Positions 11,249 through 22,997 of a stretch of 64,000 nucleotides of DNA are shown piece by piece. The translations under genes and the position numbers were made by a program. The notes beneath the pieces were generated by a model. The model worked only from the letters and a program-made list of their open reading frames with translations. It made no database searches and had not been told where the DNA came from. This DNA comes from Moniliella sp. 'wahieum'. Lineage: Eukaryota > Basidiomycota > Moniliellomycetes > Moniliellales > Moniliellaceae. The stretch is taken from contig RSEE01000028.1 in the NCBI GenBank assembly GCA_003971905.1, positions 310,001-374,000 of the forward strand. The letters are read 5' to 3'. Each line of letters opens with the position of its first letter. Position 1 is the stretch's first letter.

Positions 11249-14200
11249 CTAAGGGCTCTGGTCCTTAGAAGAAGATACAGGCAGTGCGTCTCCTGCAACA
11301 ATGGCAATGGCAGGGTCGGTCGGAGGTGTGTTCAACACTGGATTAGACGCCGCATCGGCTGTCTTGCCCAGAACGGCAGCTTGGGGAGCAGATTGGGGAG
11401 CCGCTTGGGGAGCAGATTGGGGGACTGTGGTCCTCTTTCCCTCGTCCAATTCCACCACAGGGGGCACAGTCTCGACCTTGGCAAACGCAGGCGGCTCCAC
11501 CATCGTCTCCGTAGTGGTATCGGGGGAATTGTCGGTATCCTTGGTATCCTTGGCAATGACAGGATCAGCTGGGGGCATGCTGAGCGTGACATCCGGCTGG
11601 TTAGTAGTAGGGGCGGGGATGATCTTTGCATCCTTGGTCTCAGTCTGCGTCGTGGACCCTTCGGGTTGAGGCTGGGCACTGGCCATTGTAGTGGGGGGGA
11701 GGGTCTCAGCAGCGTTTACCATGGGAGGCAATGTCAACTGCTCGGCTTTAAGGGGCGTAGCAACAGAGTCGTCCGTAGCTTGCACGTCTTGGCCGATGGT
11801 CTTCTCGAGTTCAGCGGCTGTAAGGGTGGTGTCGGAGGTGGTCTTTTCCTCCAGTTCTAAGCTGGGAGGGCCACTCCGTCCTTTGGCTCGGGCACCGGCT
11901 TAAGTGTCTGCTCCAGAGGGGCATCGGGTCCCCCTGTAGTGGCGACCTCTGAGGCCTTGATACTTGCATCCGCCTGAGGATGAGCCACCTGTTGCGCGGT
12001 TGGTTCCGCAGGCTCGGTGCCTCCAAGAACAGTGGGGTCGGTCTTGGAAGCGGGCGCAGTTTCCCCGACGAGAACGGCTTCCTCGTCTGCCTTAGGCTCG
12101 TCAGGATGGTCTTAACGTGCTCCAGGGAGGTATCAGTCACGTCACCTGGGGCTTGGAAACCAAAGGCTCTTGGTTTGTTAAAGAGGAAGGTGCCCCGCGC
12201 ACTCCTCCTTGAGGGGAAGGGCAGTCTCAACCTCGTTAACTACCGTAGATTCTTGAGCCTTCTCAGTCACTGCAGGCCTGGGCAGTTCTTCAGCCCCACT
12301 AGCCTCACCCCTTTCCATCCCTCTGCCGGGTTGGGCGCAACGCAGGATCAGTTGCCCGGTAGGCAGCCCTTCCTGTCCCTCCTTCTCAGTCGTGGAGGGG
12401 AGGCCCACAGGCGTGGCAGCCTCCGGAGGAAGGGGATTGGCAACCTGAGACTCCGCTTCCGGTTCCACAATCACTGCAGCCCCGCCCCGGTCGTTGGGAC
12501 TGGTTCGGACGGCTTGGGTTCCTCAAGAATAGGTGCTGGCGCGACTTCACCCAATGGCTCGGCAGTTCCCTCGGCAGAGAGGATGGCAGTTTTGCCTGCG
12601 TGCCCTCCTCCAATGCACTCGCCTCAACAGGTGGCTGCGCATCCCCAACTTCTTTGGTGGAAATGTTGGCCGTCGTCTGTCAGGCTCCACTTCCGACGCG
12701 GGCTCAAGCGGGTTTGAAGCCTTGGAGACCTCCGGTTCATCAACAGACTTGGCAGCGAAACAGGCTCGGGTTGCGGGGCGAGCTTGGGCGACTCCATTAG
12801 CTCAACCTTCTGGGCAGGTTCAGGCTGCTGACCAGGTTCAGGCCGTTGAGCAAGTTCAGGCCGTTGAGCAGGTTCAGGTCGCTGCAAAACCTTTGCTTGC
12901 GGAACAAGATCAGTCTGCTCGACTTCCTTCACAGGTTCAGATGACTTATTGTGCTTGGGTGGCTCAACGGGCTCGGCGATTTGTTCGCGTTTAGCCTGCT
13001 CTGAAGGCGCGGAGCTCGGCAGTCCTTCAGTCTTCAGTTCCTTGGCGGAAGGAGGCACACCCGTACCCTTCGCTTCCGGATGGGACTCAGGGGTCCCTGC
13101 AAGCCCAGCGGACTGAAACCGGGAAGCGGCAGTGGCCACGCGGGACCCGGTGAAAGCAGGCGGCCGTGTATGCGGGGCTTGACTGGTCTCCAACTTGGCC
13201 AGATACGCATCACGAATTGCGGCAGGGGCACGAGCCAAAACAGATGGGAGAGCACGTGGCTTAGCTACGGGCTTGGTCTCGCTCTTGTCCGTAGGATGAT
13301 CCAGGGAAGCCTCGGGCTTTGGGACGGCATGTTCAACGCGCTGAACCTCATGCGTGACTTTTGGCGCGATTGTGGTCGCATCGGAGACTGAGCAGGTAGG
13401 GGTGCTTGAGGAGCGATCGTCTCCTCGGGCTCTTTAACTTGGGTGGGCTCAGTCGTTGCTTCCGCAGAGATAGGCTGAGAAGCAGGAGGTTCAGCCTCTG
13501 GTTTGGATGATTCCGATGCAACGCTCTCTTTGTAGGTATGGTCGCGCGCTCTGCACTTTGGGAGGCAATTTCCCGGAGTCAGATTCAGTCTCAATTGGGG
13601 CAGGCGCAGGGGCAGAAGACGGTGCGGCAGGATGCATCTCCGTCGCGGCTCCGGTGACTTTTTCGATCTTCTCCTCACTCGCTTGCTTCGACTCTGCAAT
13701 TGGCTTAGTAGGCGCAAGCTCTTTGGCGGGTTGCGATCCAACAAGCTGTGAGGGAGCCGAAGTGACCTGTACCTCAGCGCGGTTGGGATATCAAGGCCCT
13801 CCGGTTCCTCCAGAGTAGCATCCGTAGAGCCAGCTTGTTTCTCTCCGATCGGGTCCGGAACAATATAGGTTGATGTTTTCGGAACAGGAGCTGTAGCCTC
13901 AAGTGTTTCCTTCCTGGCGGGCTCTTCCGTGGTGGTGGGCCCTTCCTTTGTGGTGGGCTCCTCCTTGATGGTGGGCTCCTCCTTGATGGTGGGCTCTTCC
14001 GTGGTGGTGAGTTTGCTGGTGGTGGAATCCGCGGGGGTGGTTGCCGTGGTGGGCTCCACCGTCGTGGTAGGTTCCACCGCGGTGGTGGGTTCCACCGTAG
14101 TGATGGGCTCCGCCTTGATGGCATCTTTTGGGAGGGCTTCTCCTGGGACAGATCCTTCTGGGCCGGTTCCATCTTCATCTGTTCCTCATAAACATGTTCC

Positions 14201-15769
14201 TTCTCGAGAGGTTCGCCCTTGACCGGCTTCTTGTCAAGCAGCTCAAGGGGGGGCTTCTCACGGTTCCCACGGATACCTGCTTGGCAGGTTCCTCCTCCTT
14301 TGCCGACTCATTCAATTCAACCTCTTCCTTAGGGGCAACGGGAACGGTCACGACCGCATCGCTCGTTTCGGGGGAGCTGTGCTGAGAAGTACCCGCGAGG
14401 ACCGGACCAGAACTGGGGACCGGCTTCCGACCCGATGGGACACGCTGGAAGGAGGGGGGTGGATCAGGTTGCAACCGACGCGAAGAATGCTCATTGAGTA
14501 AGGATTGCAAGGGAACGGTAGGGACGTAAGTGCTCTCTCAAGAAGAGGCGTCTGGCTTGTCTCCTCCGGAACAAAGATAAAGTCGCCCATACTTCCCGAG
14601 AGGGAGACGTGCGGGATGCGAGTCAGCTCCGAAGCGAATTCCTCGTCCTTTTGAGGCGTTGGCTCAGGCGGCTGGCTTCCCTTGTCCTTACTTTCTTGGT
14701 AGAAGTGTGGGAACTGGTCTTGCGGTGATGAAGCCACGGCACGGGGATCGATGACACCCGTCCGCTCCCGATACAGGAGGAGGGCTACTCTGGAAGCTTG
14801 CCCGCTTTGATTTGAGATTGTCCTTGGCTTTATCATTGGCATTGGCCTTGCCATCACTGTGCGTATCAAACCCAAAATCCAGTGCAAGCTTGGAATCATC
14901 CTTGTCAAAGTTGAACAACTTGCTCAATGACTCGTCACTCGGCGTCTGGCTTCTGTGGTGTCCGGGCCTGAAAGACCGGGGGCGGCCACAGATGAGCTGG
15001 CCTGACCCGATGGCACTGCGGGGACGCAGGTTGAGAAAAAGTTGGGTGCCAATGACGGCGCCTACGGTCAAAGTCAGAGGGATCATTCGTACGGGGGAGG
15101 AGAACATACTGTTTTAAAAACGATTGGAGCTCAGATTGTTTCAGGGCCGTCTCAGTACGGATCGTATCCAGAGCTGGCTCGTGGAGGTTGAGGTCCGGCA
15201 CAGCTCGCTGGGAGAAGAGGCTGGCAACAGTTGGAGTGTCTGGAACAGGGTGGGGTCTTCATCCTTCCCAGTGTCTTCTAAATCAAGTGAGGTAGAATGC
15301 CCTTTGGATGTGCTGTCACCAATGTCAAGCGAAGGGAGCTTAGGCGGTGCTTCCGACACAATGTGTGGGGAGGATTCCGCAGCATCGGGCTCCTCTTGGA
15401 CAGCAGAGCCGATAGCTGACTCGAGGTCTTTGGTGGCATCTTGAGCGGGCGGCTCTTGCTGAGCGGCGGCTTTGTTCGCACGGCGGGTGGAAAAGAGACG
15501 CTGGAAGCCGGCTGTGGCGGGCAAACTGTGACGCTTACGCTTGGAGTCCTGTGTCTGAGCACTGACGACGTGTGGGGTGGTTGACAGAGGGGGGGGCCGG
15601 TCTTGCGGGCACTGGGCGGGCTGATCGAGGTGGAGCGGCGCAAGGCATCGAGCGGGTTGGTGTGTGGTGTGGGCGCAGTCGGCGGCTCGTGCTCCGCAGG
15701 CGCTGGTGAAGAGGCTGCCGAGGCGGGCGGAGCGTGGGAGCGGCCCCAGAGGCGGCTGAACACACCCAT
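11249..15769 (-). CDS. Large disordered Glu/Pro/Thr/Lys-rich repeat protein
   Basis: A single long minus-strand coding tract, interrupted by about ten frame changes, of roughly 1,500 codons. The start at 15769 gives MGVFSRLWGRSHAPP. Early segments include SKRKRHSLPATAGFQRLFSTRR and a helical stretch LDTIRTETALKQSELQSFLK (near 15170-15115). From about 14,900 on the protein is almost wholly low-complexity. Tandem hexapeptide-like repeats include EEPTIK/EEPTTK/VEPTT (about 14095-13920) and AQRPEL/AQRPEP (about 12890-12815), encoded by imperfect 18-nt minisatellites. It ends with ALPVSSSKDQSP at 11249. I recognise no catalytic domain. Composition suggests a scaffold, cytoskeletal or cell-periphery protein, but that is a guess. 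A frame change at the C7 run near 15590 fits a homopolymer error. Confidence 0.55.
12815..12890. repeat. 18-nt coding minisatellite
   Basis: Four imperfect 18-nt units of the type CAGGTTCAGGCCGTTGAG, read on the minus strand as Ala-Gln-Arg-Pro-Glu-Leu/Pro repeats inside the large disordered protein. Confidence 0.7.
13920..14110. repeat. Coding minisatellite for EEPT/VEPTT repeats
   Basis: About ten imperfect 18-21-nt units built on GGTGGGCTCC and GGTGGTGGGTTCC, encoding EEPTIKEEPTTKEGP- and VEPTT-type repeats on the minus strand. Such arrays commonly vary in copy number between strains. Confidence 0.7.
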
Positions 15770-16403
15770 AACACGCGGCTTGGAGTCGGCACACAAGGTC
15801 AAGCCCCGGGGGTGTGCTCGGGGGTCATCCAGGGGGGCGACGGGCGGACGGGCGGGAGGGCGGTGGTGGCGCGTCGCAGTGGGAGCTGCCCATCGGCCCG
15901 CCCAGCGCGGCTGCCAACTAAAACCACCCCTCGAGCTGGGATGAGGTGTTTGTGCTGCTCCGCCACCATTATACGCCACCCCTCCACCCCCGCACGGCGG
16001 CAGTGTGCTTGCCCGCCAGGCGCTGCCGTGTGTGGCGCGCGCGCACCCTGGACACTGGCGCAGTGCGGGGCATGTCTGCTACCTTGTGCCGGTGGCGGGT
16101 GCTGGGTGCTGCTGGGCCTGCCTCTTCCTGCCTCTGGCCAGCGGCGGCAGCCTGCGCCCGCATTGTTTCCCATCGCCCTTGCCCACCACCACCGACCCGT
16201 CCGGTCGCGCCTGCCTGCCGTCCTCGTCTGCATCGATGCGCTTGCGGCCTCTGGCCCTAGCGGAGGGGGCATATCGACCACATTCCATCAAGCAAACAAA
16301 CCCAAAGAAAGGGGGCAGCAAAAACGGCATCCTCTGGCAGCACCTGAGCAAGTAATGTAGTGTAGTATAGCATAGGTCGGATGTCTCTTGTGTCCGTTGC
16401 TAT
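15770..16403. other. Gap upstream of the large repeat protein
   Basis: It holds the 5' flank of the minus-strand repeat-protein gene and the 3' side of the condensin-like locus. The sequence is GC-rich with overlapping frames on both strands and no recognisable protein. Very short tandem words such as GTGCTGGGTGCTGCTGGG near 16097 occur. Confidence 0.5.
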
Positions 16404-18400
16404 TCATGGCACATGGCGCTCGTTGAGCAGTAGAGCGTCTCGATCAAGCCCTTTTGTACTCTCTATGGAGTACAGTGTGCATCCGACCAAACGAGTTCTG
16501 GGATGCTGCGCCAAAGGAGTCGAGCGGTGGTGATCATGGCACAAGACCACCTGCCAAAAGCGATGGGCGAAGCATGAATAATGCCCACCCACGATGGGGC
16601 AGTGGATACAGATTCTCGCCTCGGGATGGTCGAGGTCAAATTTTTGGTATTGAGCAGAGGCAGGGCTCAAGTCATCCTCCACCTCGTCCTCATCCTCTTC
16701 GTCTTCCTCTTGTTCGAGTTGCTGGATGATCTCAACGGGAGACGAGATCAAAAGACAATCAGCCAAATGCGTCTCTTGGATTCAATGGGATAGAGCCTTT
16801 TCGCTTCTCATATCCTCTCGCGCATATCAACCCAAACACTTTTCAACGACCGGTCTCGTCTCCGAAGAGGCTAAGCAGAACCCGCGTCAAGCCGGATATG
16901 GACGATTATCTCTTGTCAAGATAGGGTCTTGCGCATCTGATCTAGCATCGCATCGGATGTCCCATCTTCGTCGACCAGTGCAACTTGCTCTACCGAATCC
17001 AGCATATCTTCGAAGCACTTCTGGATGCAGGATGCGGAACGTTAATGCCGTCGTGTGGTCCAACATAATGCCGTTCTCAAAGTGGAAAGGCAAATTGTCC
17101 GAGCGCCAGAACTTCCACGCTGTTTTGGCCAACATGGTTGTCGCAAGGGTGAGCTGAACCCAGACCGTATCGATCCGAATTACCTCCTGGCCGAGAAGTG
17201 GCACACATGCTCCGTTAGTCCAGGGCTGCACCTCAAACACAACTAGCAACGCCTGTTCGGCACGGCCGTCGCTCTCTTCGATAGCAGGCAAGTCAAAGTG
17301 ATCCAAACATTGGACCAGGTCGGCATTGCCTTGCGAGAGTCAAGAAGTCAAGAGGTGCTTGGTGCCGATCTGAACGGGCAGCTCGCAACCCTTGAGGATT
17401 TCCAAGCATAATTTTGTGCGTTATACTCACCTCCAGCACCAGTGGTGTTTGGGAGGGGGCCGGAACGACATGTCCCGCCATGTGTTCCGGAGGGAGACCC
17501 AAGAGTGCGGAGAGCCATTGCCCCAAGTGAGAGTATCGACACCGATATATACCCTCAAAAATGGGAGATTCTGCTGAGTCTTGGCTGGGTTAATAACAAT
17601 GTAACGCTGGGGGGCGCACATCGCTGGAAGGTAACAGAGTTACTCAACAAAAGGAGTGACTTCGAGGGAGTGACTGACGTACGGGATGGCATCATGGCGG
17701 AGGAACCATAAAAGGGCAAAACGAATCTCGTCTGCCTCCTCGTCCATACCAGCCCCTTTGGTAGGACCTGGAGGCTTCCAGAGTAATGGCGGTATGGACG
17801 CGAACGGAAGCCTCTTTGTCGAAGGTCCCGCTCCTTCAGAAGCGATTTGAGCAGATCAAGCATACGTCACCGTCGATTGAACCCACTCCATGGACGAGGA
17901 GGGCAACGATCTCACCGCAAGTAAAGCAAATTCTTGTCCTTGGCCTCAAATCCCGTATAAGATGTTTGAGAGCTTCTCCAAAAGCGTTCGGCGGGGTGTT
18001 CATCATCATGTGGTCCCCCATCCACGGGGCGAAAGGCGTCCTCTGGACATAAGCCGTATAGAATGCCGCAAATTGGATGCAACACTCTGCAGTCGCCTCG
18101 CGGGCTTATTACCAAGCATGCGCTTCAGACGTTCCGAAAGGCTTCAACAAAAGCCTTTCCCCCTCACCAAGCCGGAGCGCTTCCCTACATTTTGGGAGCT
18201 GGGTGTGCGCTGATGGTGGATGGCACAGAGGGCGGCATGGGCTTCTGGTGGGCGGCACCGGAATGGGGTACTTGGGCAATACGGCGGATACTGCACAAGG
18301 TAAAGAGTGGAGTACGTCGGAATCAGATTGGTGGAACCTTGTCCGCTCAGGCTGTACGAGTGAAAGTAACGGCATGGGGCAGATGGTAGAGGCAACACAA
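16404..18400 (-). pseudogene. Condensin non-SMC subunit CAPG/Ycg1-like, truncated and frame-broken
   Basis: Read across frames, the minus strand gives segments in the order of the HEAT-repeat kleisin-binding subunit of condensin. First comes GKAFVEAFRNV..LKRMLGNKP with GEATAECCIQFAAFYTAYVQ (about 18150-18030). Next are EALKHLIRGFEAKDKN (about 17975-17930) and GEIVALLVHGVGSIDGD (about 17920-17870). LDLLKSLLKER and FDKEASVRVHTAITLW (about 17860-17780) then lead to DEEADEIRFALLWFLRHD, and FDLPAIEESDGRAEQALLVVFE lies near 17300-17230. An acidic EEDEEDEDEVEDD stretch follows near 16710. Condensin compacts chromosomes in mitosis. Frames change every 50-150 bases, far more than at neighbouring loci, and only about 650 codons are spanned against a usual 1,000 or more, so the C-terminal part is missing. 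It is either a pseudogene or an unusually error-rich stretch; the N-terminal boundary is unclear. Confidence 0.5.
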
Positions 18401-19105
18401 CGTTGGCACCTCCTCATGCAATCCCGCGTAGCGTCACATGACATCAGAGGATTTCTTTGTGGTTGGGTTTGTTTCAAAAAAAGCGAAGTACCAAGTGAGA
18501 AATTAGGGCTCGCCATGCTGTACGTCAGTAATCATTACCCTTTTCGGGGATCAAATTAAAGCTACAGGTCATATGCTGGTTCGGATATGAGGTGCATGAG
18601 GCTGGAAGGGAACTCCTCGGCCCGGACATCTGCTCTGTGCAGGACGAGAGCATCAGGGCGCTGTGCCTAACGCGTGTACATATCATGGGGACCCAACTCC
18701 GATCGGAACGCAATTGCGTCCCTCCTATCGCCGCTGCGGCGAGTAGTATCCTCGTTCAAAGAAAAGTCCACGGCTGACTTGGCTTCTGTGGACATCAGGC
18801 GTCAAAAGCTTCAAGCCTCAATGAGCGTGTCGGGAACCGATCGAGGCAAGGCCGAAGCCCCGCGGGGCTGGAGGTGGGGGCCTACTTACCCCACAATACT
18901 ATACCCGCTAATGCGTACACTGTTCCTTCGATAAGTGCGTCGAGTACGTCACTACTTCTTATTCCTGCCCGGTATATAATAGGGAGATGCCAAACGCAGA
19001 TTGTCTCGCTTGCTCGCATCTTATCCCCCTCTCGCTTCACTTCCATCATCATCGCACCCCTTCGTCCCGGGGCCTCACCCAGTCACCACAACACCGAGTT
19101 GCCAA
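18401..19105. other. Gap between condensin remnant and MFS transporter
   Basis: No supported gene. The last 150 bases look like a promoter/5' leader for the transporter: a TATATAATAG-type box near 18971 and a C/T-rich leader with many CATC/CACC words just before the ATG at 19106. Confidence 0.5.
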
Positions 19106-20778
19106 ATGGCCGGCACGTCTGAAGATTTAGACAACTTGAGCCCCACGAGTCTCTCAGCCGCCTCACCCACCAAGCTCACCCGCCATCATTCAGGTGCATC
19201 TCTCTTCGTTCCTGACCATGCCATCGGGGGAAAAGATGGGGCGGGTGCACCCATGACAGCCGAACAGCTTGCCAAGGAGCTCAATCAGGAGCAAGATGAT
19301 ATGGCCAGCTCCATGTCAAGCCTGCACGAGGTCGCCTTTATCTTGTTTATCCTCATGTCCCAGCTCACTACCAGGCTGGGCTCACCATGTCCCTTTTCCC
19401 GCTTCACTCCATCTCGAGCAGCTTTGGATTAACCAACCCGGGGGTGCAGAGCTGGTTAATCGCCGGCTACTCCTTACGTCTGGTACCTTTATCCTTATCT
19501 TTGGCCGCTGGGGAGACTTGTTTGGGTACGCATCATGATCATGAGTGGGTATGCATGGTTTGCCTTATGGAGTTTGGTCGCCGGGGTCGCGGTTTACTCC
19601 AACTATATTCTCTATGTCTTTGCCCGAGTCCTGGCCGGGTTCGGTCCAGCCATGTTGCTCCCGAATGGAGTGGCAATTGTAGGCGCCACCTACGGCGCAC
19701 CTCAGCACCTCAAAGCTGCGCTGTTCTTATCCCTGTTTGGGGCGGTCGCACCCATGGGCGGCTGCCTAGGCGGAATCTTTTCCAGCGTCATCTCCCAGTT
19801 GGCGTGGTGGCCTTGGGCGTTTTATGTCATGGCCATGTTTCTCACCGGTCTCCTACTACTTTCGCCTTGGTCATCCCATCGATCCATTCTCCATCAGAGA
19901 CGATGAGCTGGCTCTCCATCCTTAAAGCGCTCGACATTCCCGGCTCCGTGTTGGGTGTGACAGGCATGGTGCTGGTCAATTTTGGGTTTAATCAGGCGCC
20001 CGTGGTGGGATGGCAGATGGCCTACGTTTAGTGTGCTCATCATTGGCATCTTTTTCTTGCCGCGTTTGCCGTCTGGGAAATGCGGTGGGCAAGTCATCCA
20101 TTGATCCCGTTCCATGCACTCAATGTCGACACGGGCTTTGTGTTGGGCTGCATTGCGGCTGGCTGGTCGGCGTTTGGGGTGTGGATTTACTACCTGGTCC
20201 AGTTCTTCCAAACCATGCGAGGCGTCTCCATGATCATGAGTGGTATTATGTTCCTCCTGCTCCCCTTGGCGGGTTGATCGCTGCCATTCTCACACCTGTG
20301 GGGCTCCATTATTTAGGTCCCCATCGAGTTATGCTCATCTCCATGAGTGCCTTCAGCCTCGGAACGCTTCTTCTTACCATTGCTGGAACCCATCAATCCT
20401 ACTGGGGGCTTACCTTTGTCTCGATACTCATCCAACCTCTCGGAATGGACTGCTCCTTCCTGCTGCGACGATTATCATGTCCCAAGCGGTGCCGAGGGAG
20501 CACCAAGGTGTGGCAGCGAGTCTCGTGACTACTGTGGTAAACTACTCATCTCCATTGCCCTTGGTCTAGCCGGCACGGTGGAATCCCACGTCAACCATGG
20601 AGGACTAACCAAGGCGGATCGTTTGCTGGGCATTCGAGGAGCCTGTTACTTTGGCCTGGGCATGGCTGTGCTGGGACTCGTCCTATCAATGGTGTTCAAC
20701 GGGGTCAAGTACCACCACAGCCACAAAAACAAAGAGAAGGATGATAGCGCCGCATTATCCGACCCGAAGCCGGCCTGA
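19106..20778 (+). CDS. MFS drug:H+ antiporter-like transporter (DHA2 type)
   Basis: A multi-pass plasma-membrane carrier. After a hydrophilic N-terminus (MAGTSEDLDNLSPTSLSAAS) the frames give successive membrane spans. Span 1 includes LMSQLTTQAGLTMSLF. Others are SWLIAGYSLTSGTFILIFGR with the MFS-type loop WGDLFG, YILYVFARVLAGFGPAMLLPNG, LFGAVAPMGGCLGGI, VLGVTGMVLVNFGFNQAP, FVLGCIAAGWSAFGVWIYYL and MSGIMFLLLPLAGLIAAILTP. The late signature MSQAVPREHQGVAASLV and a final span FGLGMAVLGLVLSMVFNGV precede a Lys/His-rich tail. The number of spans (about 14) and these signatures fit the DHA2/aminotriazole-resistance group; the substrate is unknown. Frame changes near 19375, 19525 (GGG), 19880, 20030, 20275 and 20470 look like sequence errors. 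The ATG at 19106 is the first in-frame ATG beginning a sensible N-terminus. Confidence 0.82.
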
Positions 20779-21300
20779 CCGCCTGTTGACCCTTTACTGC
20801 ATTAATACTGCATTTCTCCCTCTTAGTATAGGGGGAAAGACGACCCACCGCATCACTACTACAGTATATCATCGTTATACTGCGACTGTTACAGATCCTA
20901 CTGTCTTCCTGTTCGATGCGCGCGAAACATGCTAATCACCTGTAAGGTAAATGAATCTCATCTCTTCACTCCATCCATCATCTACAATCATCTCCCCATC
21001 GTTTTTGCACCACCATCTGCGCCCATAGTTACATCTCAATCTCGTGAACAGCCGAAGGCTCTCAATTTGCTCAGCAGAAAGAGGATAGATGATCAGTCTG
21101 GCATTACCAGCCTATGCCACCAGTGCCATCCACGTGTTCCCTCCATCTCCATCACACATCACCATCCTGAAGATGCGTGTCAAAACCCCCACATGTCCGG
21201 AATACTGTTGTTTTCTTGGGCACCATGAACTACGGGCATACTCATGTGTGACTACTATCTATAAGCGTTTCTTCTCCATTGTGCCTCCCTGTTTCTAAAC

Positions 21301-21680
21301 CTAGTGGTGGTGGAAGCACCCCGTGCTTTTTCCACGTATCGGCCTTATCGGAATGAATATATGCGCTAATACTCCGGTGGCCTGTGTGGCATATAGCCCC
21401 ACGAGGAAGGGTTATCCTCGGATGATATTCATAGTGCCCGCAAGGGCTTCCCAGCCTTCGCAGGCTTTTTTCGCCTGCTTAATTCGTCTGCTTGGCACGC
21501 GCATCGAATGGATGCCGGTTAGCGACTGGACCCAACATCGTGTGGTGCCACACGATGTAGTGGCGCCTGTAGCTAAAGCCCGGAACCTTCGGGTTCATCC
21601 TTCCAATATTCCATCTGGAGGGCAGGAATATTTCTCTAGCCTCTCTGATCTGTAGCTCATGTGCAATGTAATACACCATC
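21301..21680 (+). ncRNA. Candidate structured RNA / repeat element, copy 1
   Basis: A dense series of perfect or near-perfect hairpins. GCCC-GCAA-GGGC (21436-21447) is closed by a GNRA tetraloop. An 11-bp stem ACATCGTGTGG/CCACACGATGT (21535-21558) has a 2-nt loop. GAACC-TTCG-GGTTC (21583-21596) has a UUCG tetraloop. AATATTCC/GGAATATT (21605-21632) has a 12-nt loop. Others are GCATC-GAATG-GATGC near 21500 and GAGGA/TCCTC near 21402-21418. No long open frame runs through it. The last 100 nt (21574-21672) are strongly similar to 34645-34730. The strand is chosen from the tetraloops and is not proven. It matches no snRNA, SRP, RNase P or tRNA that I can recognise, and could instead be a SINE-like mobile element. 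Confidence 0.4.
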
Positions 21681-21884
21681 AACTGCCTGCTCTCTGGTCT
21701 TCAATACATCATGCATCATCGTGCACGTGGGCGTGGTTGGGCGTGCCCAACGGTGTCACTCCCATGGGAGCCACTGAAATGGAGGGGGCACGTGTTCCTA
21801 GCAGTGTTCTTTGCCCGTGCTGAGACGCCGAGGTCTGGACCGTGCTATACGTATTATGTTTACCTGGATTTCCTCTGGGGTGGT

Positions 21885-21957
21885 AAACGTCAAACGTTAA
21901 ACCGACGGCAATCTCAATAGTCAAGCTAGTCAACGTTCAACACGTTCAACGTTAATC
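21885..21957. repeat. AACGTT repeat cluster
   Basis: AAACGTCAAACGTTAAACC is followed by TCAACGTTCAACACGTTCAACGTTAA. These are CAACGTT/AAACGTT heptamers with small slips. Confidence 0.65.
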
Positions 21958-22997
21958 CATAATCTCGGACACTGGCGTCCCCTGCATAGCCTGTCGGTTG
22001 GCGAGAGTCCACCCTTCAGCTCGTTCTACCTCCGCGGTGCGACTATGGCTGCCAATACAGACGCACACGTACACTTATACACCTCGTACCATTCGTGCAT
22101 AGCGGCACAAGTGCCGCCTGGAGGCGCTGATCAAGCTGAGCCGCGCTGATTAATGATTAGCGCTTAGCGTGTAACGTTTAACACGGTATAATGTGTCGAA
22201 ATCATCACCAAGATGAGAGAGCATGAGTGCCATCATGATATGCGTATGAGATACGTGACCCGCGTGAGCGCTCCGTGACAGAGTCAGCACAGCTCTTCGG
22301 ACATCAACATAAAGGGGACGTGAATTGCGATCTGTTTTTTTGTGAGGAGGGTGCTTCAGCTGCGGGCGATGCTTGAGAGGTTGAAGGCGGATGCTCGATG
22401 TTGGTTGAACGTGGATGGGGATGCTGAGAGGGTGTCATCTTTGTGTGTTGTTGAGAGCAGCGCTGACGCAGCCTTTTCTCACGGCACAAGGGCGCAGCCG
22501 GGTGGCCTGGGTAGGTGAGCGCGCAGCTGAGCCCTGTTGTCCCAGCCCCGTTCCCAACGGGCAATGGCGGCGATGCATGATGTCTGTCTGGTGCATGATG
22601 CTGATAGCGCACGCAGCCTCTCGTGGGCGCCACACCTCGATGTGCGTCCCGCTCGCCAACATGCACAACACCAGCCTACCCACGGGATGCAGGCAGGCGC
22701 CGTGCCTGCCCACGCCGAGCAGGCACGGCACGAGTGTGGCGTTATCTACCCGGCCATCCCCATCGCATATCGGGCAGGATGGCAGCGCACCAGGCCAGTG
22801 TCGTGTGCTGCGTGTGGCAGTCCGGAGTAGGACGCCGGATGGGCAGGAGCCCACTATTTAAACCCGTCGCTGGGGCCGCTGCCTCAGCTGCTGTATCCCC
22901 TTCCCTTCGTGCCTCGCCGCCCCCCCCCGACCAGTTCCTCTCTCCTCCCCCCGCCCGCGCTCCCCCAACTCACATGCTCTCCGCCCCAGCTGGCAAG

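Larger units (their letters stand above)
20779..22973. other. 2.2 kb gap with structured element and AACGTT repeats
   Basis: No supported protein gene. It contains the 3' region of the transporter, the hairpin-rich element at 21301-21680, AACGTT/AACGTTTAAC clusters at 21885-21957 and 22171-22185, and the C/T-rich promoter and leader of URC1 from about 22880. Confidence 0.55.
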
